Shown piece by piece: positions 33,625 through 41,569 of a stretch of 64,000 nt of DNA. This DNA comes from Serinicoccus chungangensis (lineage in GTDB: Bacteria; Actinomycetota; Actinomycetes; Actinomycetales; Dermatophilaceae). The notes under the pieces were generated by a model. That model was not told the origin of the DNA. It ran no database searches and saw only the letters and a program-made list of their open reading frames with translations. The position numbers were made by a program, and so were the translations under genes. Numbering within the stretch: the first letter of the stretch is position 1; every line of letters begins with the position of its first letter. The stretch lies in NCBI RefSeq assembly GCF_006337125.1, contig NZ_CP040887.1, positions 2,294,001 to 2,358,000 on the forward strand, written 5' to 3'.

Positions 33625-34317
33625 TCGGCGCTGCGGGGTGCGCGGGAGGGCGATGAAGCGCTCCACGTCGGCGATGCGCCCCGAGACCACCAGCTCGTCC
33701 CCCTCGTCGACCACGGTCTCGGGCACGGCGTACGTGAACTCCTCCCCGGGCCGCTTGCGCCCGACGACGGTGATCGTGTGCCGGGTCCGGACCCCGGACT
33801 CGGCCAGGGTCCGGCCCCACGTCTCGGCCGGCGCCGTGCAGCGGGCGATGGCGAACTCGTCGTCGAACTCCAGGTAGTCGGCCACCCCGTCGGTGACCAT
33901 GTGGGCGACCCGCTGGCCCATGACGTACTCCGGGTAGATGACGTGGTGCGCCCCGATGCTCGCCAGGATCTTGCCGTGCTTGCGGGTGATGGCCTTCGCG
34001 TAGATGCGCTCCACCCCCGCCTCGTGCAGCGTGATGACCGACAGGACGCTGGCCTCGATGTCGGATCCGATCGCGACCACGGCCCGGCTCACGGAGCCGA
34101 CGCCGAGCTGACGCATGGCCTCACCGTCCGTGGCGTCGGCCACGACGGTGTGCGTGAGCTCGTCGGCGTACTTCTGCACGCGCCGCTCGTCGGTGTCGAT
34201 CGCCAGCACCTCGACGCCCTGACGGACGAGCGACTCGCAGACCGCGGTGAACCGCCCCAGGCCCACGACGAGCACGGTGTAGGCGCCGCTGTCGGCGGGA
34301 CGCCTTCTCTTAGCCAA
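33607..34317 (-). CDS. trkA: Trk potassium uptake regulatory subunit with altered NAD-binding loop
   Basis: A 236-residue cytoplasmic gating subunit with an RCK-N Rossmann domain (about 14-135) and RCK-C (about 150-230). The nucleotide loop reads VVGLGRFTAVCESL at residues 17-30. Relatives have GLGRFG-x-A, so the third Gly of GxGxxG is gone and the loop is one residue short, as if one codon were deleted. The start is TTG 34317 (or TTG 34320), with GGAGGAG upstream, overlapping the restored trkH stop. Function may be impaired. Confidence 0.82.
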   Translation of the reverse strand: MAKRRRPADSGAYTVLVVGLGRFTAVCESLVRQGVEVLAIDTDERRVQKYADELTHTVVADATDGEAMRQLGVGSVSRAVVAIGSDIEASVLSVITLHEAGVERIYAKAITRKHGKILASIGAHHVIYPEYVMGQRVAHMVTDGVADYLEFDDEFAIARCTAPAETWGRTLAESGVRTRHTITVVGRKRPGEEFTYAVPETVVDEGDELVVSGRIADVERFIALPRTPQRRSVLDR

Positions 34318-35639
34318 CAATGGGTCTCTCCTCCGGGAGTCGGTAGTGACGGTGTCGGGTGTTGAGCGCGAGGGCGGCGGCCACGGTGATGGGTCCGAGG
34401 CGGCCGAGGAACATGAGGGCCATGAGCACGAGCTTGGGCGGCGGGAGGGAGGCTGGCCGTGATCCCGGTGGACAGGCCCACCGTCGCGAACGCCGAGATC
34501 ACCTCGAAGCCGAGGTCGAGCGGCGGCAGGTCGGTGAGGATCATCAGGGTGATGGTGCTCGCGATGACGAGGCCCACCGCGAGGAGCGCCACCGAGAGCG
34601 CCTGGCGGACCACCGGCATACCCACGCGACGCCGGCCGATGACGACGTCGGGCTCCCCCCTGACCTCCGACCAGATGACCGCGGCCAGGAGCAGGAAGGT
34701 GGTGACCTTGATGCCACCGGCCGTCCCGGCGCTGCCCCCGCCGACGAACATCAGGGCCATGGTGATGGCCTCCGTCTCGTCGGTCACCGCCGCGTAGTCG
34801 ACCGAGTTGAAGCCCGCCGTGCGGGGGAACAGCCCGCCCCCGAGCGCGCCGACCAGCTGCTCCTGCGGTCCCAGCGCCGCCAGCGTGCCTCCCTGCTGGG
34901 CCTCGAAGAGCCAGAAGGCCGCGACCCCGAGGACCATGAGCACGGCCGAGCCCCAGACGGTGAGGCGGGTGTGGATGGTCCACGTCCCGGGCCGGCGGGC
35001 GCGCAGCAGCTCGCGCAGCACGGGGAAGCCGAGCCCCCCGAGGACCAGCGCCGCACAGATCGGTCCGATGATCCACAGGTCCCCCACGAAGCCCATGAGG
35101 CTGTCCTGGTAGAGCGCGAAGCCGGCGTTGTTGAACGCGGACACGGCGTGGAACAGGCCGTGCCAGAGGGCGGTCCCCCAGTCGTAGCCGTAGCCGAGGT
35201 GGAAGCGCAGGGTGAGCGCCGCCCAGGTCACCGCCTCGATGAGCAGCATCAGCTGCAGCATGCGGCGCAGGATGCCGCGGACGTCCCCCAGGGAGCGGCT
35301 GCGGGTGTCCGCCTGGGCGGCCAGCGAGGTGCTCAGCCGCAGCTTCCCGCGGACGACGAGCGCGATGAGGGTGGCCAGGGTCATCACCCCGAACCCACCG
35401 ATCTGGATGAGCACGAGCAGGATCACCTGCCCGAACGGCGACCAGTAGCTCGCGGTGTCCACGGTGATGAGGCCGGTGACGCAGGTGGCCGACACGGTGG
35501 TGAAGGCCGCGACCATGAGGTCGGCCTCGGCCCCCGGTCCCCGGGAGACGGGAAGCATGAGCAGCGTCGTCCCCGCGAGCACCACCAGGACGAAACCGAG
35601 GGTCACCGAGCGGGCCGGGTGGGCCCAGAAGACGCGCAC
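34310..35639 (-). pseudogene. trkH: Trk potassium transporter TrkH, frameshifted near the 3' end
   Basis: Translation from GTG 35639 gives a normal TrkH/KtrB: repeated P-loop filters TVSATCVTG, SAFNNAGF, PRTAGFNSVDY and ATVGLSTGI with the filter glycines. After the fourth filter, near residue 394, the frame is lost. One base too many at the GGG run 34436-34438 (or nearby to 34455) breaks it; removing one restores KLVLMALMFLGRLGPITV and a stop at 34310-34312, giving 442 residues, the usual length. As written, translation runs out of frame into trkA to 34089 and the last transmembrane helix is lost. Sequencing indel, real mutation and recoding are all possible. Confidence 0.85.
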
Positions 35640-35718
35640 GAGGGTACATGGTGCGCCTCGCTCCCCCGCTGAGCAAGCCGCCGGGCCGCCGGCGGGTCGC
35701 GCACCCGGGGACGTCGGC

Positions 35719-36762
35719 TCAGGCCCGGACCTGCTCCACCGGCTGCGAGGAGTCGGCCGGGAGGTCCAGCCGGGACTCCGGGCGGCCCTTCATCACCATC
35801 TGCGCGCCCAGGGCGGCCACCATCGCCCCGTTGTCGGTGCACAACCCGGGCCGCGGGACCCGCAGCCGGATGCCGGCGGCGTCGCAGCGCTCCTGCGCCA
35901 GCGCGCGCAGGCGGCTGTTGGCCGCCACGCCGCCGCCGATGAGCAGGTCCTCCACCCCGTGCTCGGCGCACGCCAGCACGGCCTTGCGGGTGAGGACGTC
36001 CACGACGGCCTCCTGGAAGCTCGCCGCGACGTCCGCGACCGGCACCGGCTGGCCCGTCGCCTCACGGGCCTGCACCCAGCGGGCGACGGCGGTCTTGAGA
36101 CCGGAGAAGGAGTAGTCGAAGCGGTGCCGCTGCAGGTCCCGGCCGGAGGTGAGGCCCCGCGGGAAGTCGATGGCGACCTGGTCCCCCTCGCGGGCGACCC
36201 GGTCGATGTGCGGGCCACCCGGGAAGGGCAGACCCAGGACACGGGCCACCTTGTCGAAGGCCTCCCCGGCCGCGTCGTCGATCGTGGCACCGAGGGAGCG
36301 GATGTCGTCGGTGACGTCCGGCACGAGCAGGAGGTTGGAGTGTCCCCCGCTCACGAGCAGCCCCATGGTCGGCTCGGGGAGCGGGCCGTGCTCCACCACG
36401 TCGACCGCGACGTGCGCGGCCAGGTGGTTGACGCCGTAGAGCGGCACGCCGAGGGCGAGCGCCAGCGCCTTCGCGGACGCCACGCCGACCAGCAGCGCAC
36501 CGGCCAGACCGGGCCCGGCGGTGACCGACACGGCGTCGACGTCGGCGAGGCGCACCCCGGCCTCGCGGCAGGCGCGCTCCACGGTCGGCACCATGGCCTC
36601 GAGGTGGGCACGGCTGGCCACCTCGGGCACCACACCACCGAACCGCGCGTGCTCCTCCACGCTGCTCGCGATGGCGTCGTGGAGCAACGTCCGGCCGCGG
36701 ACGAGCCCGACACCCGTCTCGTCGCAGCTGGTCTCGATACCCAGGACGAGAGGTCCGCTCAT
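35719..36762 (-). CDS. tsaD: tRNA N6-adenosine threonylcarbamoyltransferase
   Basis: Transfers threonylcarbamoyl from TC-AMP to A37 of ANN-decoding tRNAs (t6A), with TsaB and TsaE. 347 residues of the ASKHA fold. Seen: [15 protein letters not shown] near residues 7-21, the metal-binding histidines in [11 protein letters not shown] near 110-120, [11 protein letters not shown] near 137, and [12 protein letters not shown] near 270. Its ATG overlaps the rimI stop (ATGA), so rimI and tsaD are coupled. Confidence 0.96.
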   Translation of the reverse strand: MSGPLVLGIETSCDETGVGLVRGRTLLHDAIASSVEEHARFGGVVPEVASRAHLEAMVPTVERACREAGVRLADVDAVSVTAGPGLAGALLVGVASAKALALALGVPLYGVNHLAAHVAVDVVEHGPLPEPTMGLLVSGGHSNLLLVPDVTDDIRSLGATIDDAAGEAFDKVARVLGLPFPGGPHIDRVAREGDQVAIDFPRGLTSGRDLQRHRFDYSFSGLKTAVARWVQAREATGQPVPVADVAASFQEAVVDVLTRKAVLACAEHGVEDLLIGGGVAANSRLRALAQERCDAAGIRLRVPRPGLCTDNGAMVAALGAQMVMKGRPESRLDLPADSSQPVEQVRA

Positions 36763-37226
36763 GCGTCGAGCTCCTTCCTCAGGACGAGGGCGTCCTCGCC
36801 GGACCGGTAGTACCGCTCCCGGGTCCGCACCGGCTCGTAGCCCCGGGCGGCGTAGAGCCGACGCGCGACCTCGTTGCCGCTGCGGACCTCCAGCAGGACC
36901 GTCCTGGCCCCGGCGTCCCGGGCCAGGTCGTGCAGGCGCTCCAGCAACGCGCCCCCCAGGCCCCGTCCCCGGGAGCCGGGGTCCACGGCGAGGGTCATGA
37001 CGTCGGCGACGTCGCCGGCCACGTCCAGGCCGGCATACCCCTGGATCCCGTCGTGGCCCTCCGGCGCGGCGACCACGTAGGCACGTCGCGGGCGGGCCGC
37101 CAGCTCGGCCCACAGGCCGGCCTCGTCCCAGGGCTCCTCCGGGAAGGCGGCCCGCTCCACGGCGAGCATGGCCGGGATGTCCCGCCACGTGGCGGGGCGC
37201 AGCGACGCCGGTGCGGCCCCGCTCAT
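36759..37226 (-). CDS. rimI: Ribosomal protein bS18 N-acetyltransferase-like GNAT protein
   Basis: A 155-residue GNAT acetyltransferase with the acetyl-CoA loop [20 protein letters not shown] (about residues 83-102) and [20 protein letters not shown] near 114-133, matching RimI. Its place between tsaB and tsaD is the standard actinobacterial order. RimI acetylates protein N-termini, including ribosomal bS18 in E. coli. Overlaps both neighbours by four bases. Confidence 0.92.
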   Translation of the reverse strand: MSGAAPASLRPATWRDIPAMLAVERAAFPEEPWDEAGLWAELAARPRRAYVVAAPEGHDGIQGYAGLDVAGDVADVMTLAVDPGSRGRGLGGALLERLHDLARDAGARTVLLEVRSGNEVARRLYAARGYEPVRTRERYYRSGEDALVLRKELDA

Positions 37227-37911
37227 CGTGCCCTCGTCTCCACCGCGTCCGGCCGGCGCAGGTAGAGCGGCTCGGGCGGCAGCAGACCGGTCGCGCTGTC
37301 CGGGTGCGTGCCCGCGCGCAGGCGGACGGCGAGGTCGGCCAGGGCCCCGGGGGACACGTCCAGCGGGGCGTCCTCGAGCTGCCCCGTGAGGGACTCCGGG
37401 TAGAGCAGCCCGCCCCGGCCCACGGCGGGCAGGAGCCGGACCTCCTCGGCAGCCCCGAGGCCGGGCCGACCCCCGGTCCCCCGACCCGGCGGGCGCCGGT
37501 CGGCGTCATCTCGTAGCGCGCCCAGTACACCTCGCGCCGACGCGCGTCCGTCGCCACCAGCAGCCCGTCAGGAGCGGGTATGTCCCCGCCTCCCCCCAGG
37601 TGCACGGCATGGGCCAGGGCGTCGAGCGAGCACACGCCCTGAGGTGTCGGCAGGTCACGGCCGAGGGCCAGCACGAGGGCGGTGACGACGCCGACCCGCA
37701 GCCCGGTGAACGGACCGGGTCCCACCCCGCAGACCACCGCGGTGACGTCGCGCATCCCCAGCCCCGCCGCGTCGAGGACCTCGCTGACCGCCGGGGCGAG
37801 CAGCTCTCCGTGGCGTCGGACGTCGTGCCGGACCACCTCGGCGCGGACGCCGTCGCCGTCGTGGAGGGCGGCACCGACGGTCCCGGTGGCGGTGTCGATC
37901 GCGAGCAGCAC
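37223..37911 (-). pseudogene. tsaB: t6A synthesis protein TsaB, interrupted by a one-base frameshift
   Basis: The frame from GTG 37911 begins [19 protein letters not shown] and has [16 protein letters not shown] near 59-74, the ASKHA features of TsaB, which pairs with TsaD. After GPASGLP near residue 153 the frame is lost; the sense continues one frame over as [15 protein letters not shown], through [14 protein letters not shown], to the stop at 37223. Adding one base (a C at about 37447/37448) gives a normal 229-residue TsaB. t6A synthesis is normally essential, so a sequence error is the likeliest cause; a real frameshift would need recoding or a second copy. Confidence 0.88.
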
Positions 37912-37972
37912 CCGCTCAGGCTAACGTGGTGGGTGTTGGAGCCCCCTCCCGACCGACTGCAAAGGATGGCCG

Positions 37973-38374
37973 ATGTTCACCAGGTTCTTCGCCCCCACCA
38001 TCGAGGTCAGCGCGCACTGCGACCTGCCGTGCGGCGTCTACGACCCCGCCCAGGCGCGGATCGAGGCCGAGTCCGTCAAGAAGATCTGCGAGAAGGTCGC
38101 GGACAACGACGACGCGGACTTCCGCATGCGCGCCATGATCATCAAGGAGCAGCGCTCCGAGCTCGTCAAGCACCACCTGTGGGTGCTGTGGACCGACTAC
38201 TTCAAGCCGCCGCACTTCGAGCAGTTCCCCGAGCTGCACGTCCTCGTCAACGAGGCCACCAAGCTCGCGGGTGCCTCGGGCACCAAGGGCAGCTTCGACG
38301 TGGCCACGGCCGACGAGCTGCTGGGCAAGATCGAGCGCATCGCGGAGATCTACGCCGAGACCAAGAAGGGCTGA
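37973..38374 (+). CDS. sodN: Nickel superoxide dismutase
   Basis: Dismutes superoxide with a nickel hook. The 133-residue precursor has a 14-residue leader (MFTRFFAPTIEVSA) and then HCDLPCGVYDPAQARIEAES; the mature enzyme begins at His15, with Cys16 and Cys20 as nickel ligands. The leader must be removed by the peptidase SodX, whose gene usually follows sodN but is not in this window. A 19-bp terminator follows at once, so sodN is a single-gene transcript here. Confidence 0.96.
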   Translation: MFTRFFAPTIEVSAHCDLPCGVYDPAQARIEAESVKKICEKVADNDDADFRMRAMIIKEQRSELVKHHLWVLWTDYFKPPHFEQFPELHVLVNEATKLAGASGTKGSFDVATADELLGKIERIAEIYAETKKG

Positions 38375-38385
38375 CCTCCCCGCAC

Positions 38386-38429
38386 CGACGAGGGCCGCCC
38401 CGCCGTTCCCGGCGGGGCGGCCCTCGTCG
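38386..38429. terminator. Bidirectional terminator after sodN
   Basis: A perfect 19-bp stem (38386-38404 with 38411-38429; arm CGACGAGGGCCGCCCCGCC) and a six-base loop, between sodN and the convergent HD-domain gene. Confidence 0.9.
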
Positions 38430-38435
38430 CGTCGG

Positions 38436-39662
38436 TCAGCGGCTCAGCGACTCCGCCTGCCCGGCGGACAGCGACCCCCGGCGCTCCAGCTGGTGGACGA
38501 GGACCTTGACCACCTCCGGGTCGTACTCGTGCGGGGTGCTGCGCAGGAGGCGCTCCAGTGCCTCGACGGGCGCGCTGCTGCCGGCCAGCCTCGTGCCCCG
38601 GCCGGTGAGGTCGTCGTAGGCCGACGCCACCCGGACGATGCGGGAGGCGAGGGCCACGTCGCCCCGCTCGACGGCGCGGTGGTGCGCGAGCCCGACGTCG
38701 GCGACGACGGACGCCAGCCGGGACAGCTCGGCCGTGCGTCCGAGGATCGAGGATCCGGTCGAGGCGATCTGCCGCTGGTCGCGGGCGGAGAGCTCCACCG
38801 TCGCCCCTCCGGGGACGGGTCGGCTGAGGCCCACCTGACCGATGTCGTGGAGCAGCGCCGCCGCCTCCACGTCACGCAGGTCGGCCGCCTCGACGCCCAT
38901 GTCGCGGGCGATGGGCACGGCCAGCTCGGCCACCCGGGCGGCGTGGCCCGTCATGGCGAGCCCGGCCTCCTCCGGCAACCGGGCGAGCGCGAAGATCGTC
39001 TGCCGCTGGGCCCGCCGGATCCGGCGCTGGCGGTTGACCGCGGGCTGCAGCACCAGGAGAGGCACCAGGAACAGGACCAGGCTCAGGGGGCCGAGCTCGG
39101 TCAGGGCCAGGGCCATGACGACCGCGGTCGAGGCCCCGGCCAACGAGACGGGACCCTGCCGCTCGAACTCCCCGCTGAGCGTGGCCCAGGCCATGGTCCT
39201 GCTCCGCACCGAGGCGCGGACCCCGCGCCACACCAGCGGGGCGGCGGCGGCGAGGACCGCGACCAGCAGGAGCATGATCGCGATGGGCACGGTGGCGTCC
39301 TCGGTGTGCCAGACGCTCTCGAGCAGCGTGTCGCCCCCGGGTCCGGGGATGCGCACCAGCACCCCCGCCACGACCACGGAGGTCCCCAGCCGCATGAGCT
39401 CGCGTGCCGTGGAGCGCACGCGTCGACGCCAACCGGCGACGAGGAGCACCGCGCCCGTCGACAGCAGCAGGGGGCCGAGCATGCCCAGCAGGTGGCCTGC
39501 CTCGCCGGCGGTGAGGGGCCAGGCCGTCGCCATGGCCAGGGCCGTGGCCGTCGCCTGGGTCAGCGGCGCGTCGCGCGCCGGCCCGGAGGAGGTCTGGCGC
39601 CAGCCCTCGCTGAGGACCATGACCGCCAGTCCCACCACCGCCGTCTCCCAGGTCAGGATCAC
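38436..39662 (-). CDS. Membrane protein with degenerate HD-GYP-like domain
   Basis: A 408-residue protein with about seven transmembrane helices (residues 1-210) and a C-terminal HD domain. HAARVAELAVPIARDMGV and AALLHDIGQVGL (H-D near 272) are kept, but the HD-GYP signature HHERWDGRGYP of its neighbour is replaced by LAHHRAVERGDVALASRI, without GYP and with a shortened loop. It may be a plain HD phosphohydrolase or a regulatory partner. GTG 39662 overlaps the stop of the HD-GYP gene (GTGA), so the two are coupled. Confidence 0.8.
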   Translation of the reverse strand: MILTWETAVVGLAVMVLSEGWRQTSSGPARDAPLTQATATALAMATAWPLTAGEAGHLLGMLGPLLLSTGAVLLVAGWRRRVRSTARELMRLGTSVVVAGVLVRIPGPGGDTLLESVWHTEDATVPIAIMLLLVAVLAAAAPLVWRGVRASVRSRTMAWATLSGEFERQGPVSLAGASTAVVMALALTELGPLSLVLFLVPLLVLQPAVNRQRRIRRAQRQTIFALARLPEEAGLAMTGHAARVAELAVPIARDMGVEAADLRDVEAAALLHDIGQVGLSRPVPGGATVELSARDQRQIASTGSSILGRTAELSRLASVVADVGLAHHRAVERGDVALASRIVRVASAYDDLTGRGTRLAGSSAPVEALERLLRSTPHEYDPEVVKVLVHQLERRGSLSAGQAESLSR

Positions 39663-41047
39663 CGCGCCTCACCCGTGCCCGGGAAGAGCAGGTCCGTCGA
39701 CTCGGGCTGCCAGTCGGCGAAGGCGTCGCTGATGCTGGGGTGGTCGTGGTCCGGGAGCAGCCGACCGGTGCTGCCGGCGGCCAGCCGCCGGCCCCCGAGC
39801 CACGGGCTGCCCGCGCGGGCGAGCACCCCTCCCAGCGCCTCGACGACCTGCGGGTCCAGGTGGCTTCCCGCCCGTCGACGCAGGTCCTGGAGAGCCTCGG
39901 GGGCGCTGACCGCCTCGTCCTCCGGTGCGGCCGTCAGGGCGTCGAAGGCATCCGCCACGGCGATGATGCGCGCGGCGAGCGGGATCTCCTCGGCGCGCAG
40001 GCCGGCGGGGTAGCCGCGGCCGTCCCAGCGCTCGTGGTGGTGGGCGATGGCGGGCAGCGAGTCCTCCAGGAAGTCCAGGCCCTCGAGGACGTTGACCCCC
40101 GCGAGGGGGTGTGCGCTGAGGGCGCTGAGGTAGGCGATCTCGTCCTGCGGGTCGGTCGGCAGGTCCGCGCGCACCACCATCATGCCGATGTCGTGCAGCA
40201 GCGCCGCGTAGCGCAGGTCCTCGGCCTCGGAGGCCACGACCCCCAGCTGTTCGGCCAGCGCGTCCGCCAGGTCCGCCACCCGGGCGCTGTGGCCGACCGA
40301 CGAGGGGTCGGCCTCCTCCAGCGCCGCGACGAAGGTGGTGACCGTCTCCTGGTGCTCACGGCGCGCGAGCGCGTCCCGCCCGATGGCCCAGTGCGCGATG
40401 AGGAGCGGGCCCAGCACGAAGAGCGCCGACCCCGGCCCGAGGCCGACCGGGCCCCAGAGGACCACGAAGAGGAAGCCGATGGCGGCGTGCGACAGATACC
40501 CCCAGCCCAGGCTGCGCAGGACGGACTCCGCGACGGGCAGCACCCGGGTCCCCCGGCTCACCGCCGACACCAGCCCGATGCACAGGACGTTGACCGCGAT
40601 CATCACCACGTAGGCCACCAGCAGCGGCGCCCCCACCCGCAGGAGCAACCCCGTCGGGCCTGCCGGGATGTCGTCGACGAGCACCCCGCCGGTGACCAGG
40701 TACGCGAGGGAGCCGGCCGCCGCCATCGTGGCCGTCATCCCGCAGTTGAAGAAGCGGGTGCGCCAGTTGCGGCTGCGGAAGTCGGTGAGATACGGCAGCC
40801 CCGCAGCCACGGTGGTGCCCACGGGGCCCGCGATGGGGATGGCGGCGGCCAGGACGACGGTGGAGACCGACACGCTCCAGTGACTCATCCCCCGCTCGTG
40901 GATCTGCACCCCCAGCGTGACCAGGGCCATGAGCAGGAGCGTCACGCCCACTCCCGCACCCCGGTCGGGGAGCCGCAGCACTCCCCCCACCGCGGCCAGC
41001 ACCGCCGCGAGGAGGATGAGCGAGCCCGCCAGCATCACGACGGGCAT
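39659..41047 (-). CDS. Membrane HD-GYP domain protein, putative cyclic-di-GMP phosphodiesterase
   Basis: A 462-residue protein with an N-terminal membrane region of about eight helices (residues 1-225) and a complete HD-GYP domain (about 235-400): HSARVADLADALAEQLGV, AALLHDIGMMVV (near 285), HPLAGVNVLEG, AHHHERWDGRGYPAGLRAE (GYP near 345), AVADAFDALTA. HD-GYP enzymes hydrolyse cyclic dinucleotides, mainly c-di-GMP; the membrane part would be the sensor. ATG 41047 follows a 15-bp hairpin by three bases and has no clear ribosome binding site, which is unusual. A peptide gene lies directly upstream. Confidence 0.85.
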   Translation of the reverse strand: MPVVMLAGSLILLAAVLAAVGGVLRLPDRGAGVGVTLLLMALVTLGVQIHERGMSHWSVSVSTVVLAAAIPIAGPVGTTVAAGLPYLTDFRSRNWRTRFFNCGMTATMAAAGSLAYLVTGGVLVDDIPAGPTGLLLRVGAPLLVAYVVMIAVNVLCIGLVSAVSRGTRVLPVAESVLRSLGWGYLSHAAIGFLFVVLWGPVGLGPGSALFVLGPLLIAHWAIGRDALARREHQETVTTFVAALEEADPSSVGHSARVADLADALAEQLGVVASEAEDLRYAALLHDIGMMVVRADLPTDPQDEIAYLSALSAHPLAGVNVLEGLDFLEDSLPAIAHHHERWDGRGYPAGLRAEEIPLAARIIAVADAFDALTAAPEDEAVSAPEALQDLRRRAGSHLDPQVVEALGGVLARAGSPWLGGRRLAAGSTGRLLPDHDHPSISDAFADWQPESTDLLFPGTGEAR

Positions 41048-41050
41048 GAA

Positions 41051-41085
41051 CGAGGGGCGCGGATCGTTGCGATCCGCGCCCCTCG
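41051..41085 (-). terminator. Hairpin between the peptide gene and the HD-GYP gene
   Basis: A perfect 15-bp stem (41051-41065 with 41071-41085; arm CGAGGGGCGCGGATC) and five-base loop. It starts 18 bases after the peptide stop codon and ends three bases before the HD-GYP start, so it could terminate most peptide transcripts and also hide the downstream translation start. Confidence 0.8.
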
Positions 41086-41103
41086 AGTGGTGAGTGGGTC
41101 GGC

Positions 41104-41190
41104 TCAGCCGTTCCACTGCACGACGTCGATGACGCGGAACAGGGCGTCGAATGCCCCCGCGCTGAAGAGGTCGGCGATGAGCTGCAACAT
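41104..41190 (-). CDS. 28-residue amphipathic peptide, unknown (candidate signal peptide)
   Basis: A short gene with ATG 41190, GGAAGGA eight bases upstream, and TGA at 41104-41106. Of 27 internal codons all but one end in G or C, as in real genes here. The product begins MLQLIADLFSAGAF and ends VVQWNG. Hydrophobic residues recur every three to four positions, with three Asp and one Arg, so an amphipathic helix is expected; there is no Cys and no signal peptide. It sits upstream of, and on the same strand as, two membrane HD-domain proteins. I do not recognise a family. A pheromone, a membrane-active peptide or a regulator of the HD-GYP protein are inferences. Confidence 0.7.
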   Translation of the reverse strand: MLQLIADLFSAGAFDALFRVIDVVQWNG

Positions 41191-41308
41191 GATGGTGTCC
41201 TTCCGTAGAGCCGCTCCCGACGGGTAGGAGCGATGGCCGGTGAGACCTCCGGCTTGTCCCTAATATGCCACACGCGTCACACGCCAGTCGCGTCGAGAAC
41301 CACCCGGA

Positions 41309-41336
41309 TGGACAAAATTGAACAAACCTTTACCAT
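41309..41336 (+). promoter_or_regulatory. Possible promoter for bL37
   Basis: TGGACA (41309-41314) and TACCAT (41331-41336) with a 16-base spacer, in an unusually AT-rich patch (41311-41336) for this genome. A weak but plausible promoter about 85 bases before bL37. The divergent peptide gene may use an extended -10 (TGG-CATATT, minus strand 41262-41270). Confidence 0.35.
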
Positions 41337-41428
41337 ACCCGTGACGGCAGTCACACGCCGGTCACCCGCGACCCGGCACGGACAGCCTGTGGGACACTGG
41401 GACCATCACCGATCGTCGGGAGGACGAG

Positions 41429-41503
41429 ATGAGCAAGCGAGCCCGCAAGCGTCGCGACCGCAAGAAGAAGGCCGCCAACCACGGCCGCAAGCCGAACGCC
41501 TGA
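41429..41503 (+). CDS. Large-subunit ribosomal protein bL37 (24 residues)
   Basis: A 24-residue, very basic protein, too short for most gene finders. It starts MSKRARKRRDRKKKAANHG and ends RKPNA. This matches actinobacterial bL37 as I recall it from mycobacterial ribosomes (also 24 residues, KRxRKKRDRK...ANHGKRPN pattern). GGAGG lies five bases upstream of the ATG and a 20-bp terminator follows five bases after the stop, giving a compact single-gene transcript. Confidence 0.88.
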   Translation: MSKRARKRRDRKKKAANHGRKPNA

Positions 41504-41508
41504 GCGTC

Positions 41509-41552
41509 GACAGCACGAGGGCCGCCCCGACCGGGGCGGCCCTCGTGCTGTC
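41509..41552. terminator. Bidirectional terminator after bL37
   Basis: A perfect 20-bp stem (41509-41528 with 41533-41552) and four-base loop between bL37 and the convergent rsrA. The core ACGAGGGCCGCCCC is shared with the sodN terminator. Confidence 0.92.
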
Positions 41553-41569
41553 CGGGTCGTGACCTGCGC

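Noticed and set aside
34089..35639. A single 516-codon frame covering trkH and part of trkA
   Set aside because: After about residue 394 it leaves the TrkH sequence and reads trkA out of frame; it results from the frameshift.
35719..37911. One continuous frame through tsaB, rimI and tsaD as a fusion protein
   Set aside because: tsaB leaves this frame, the rimI part is read out of frame, and only the tsaD end is real; rimI has its own frame with overlapping start and stop codons.
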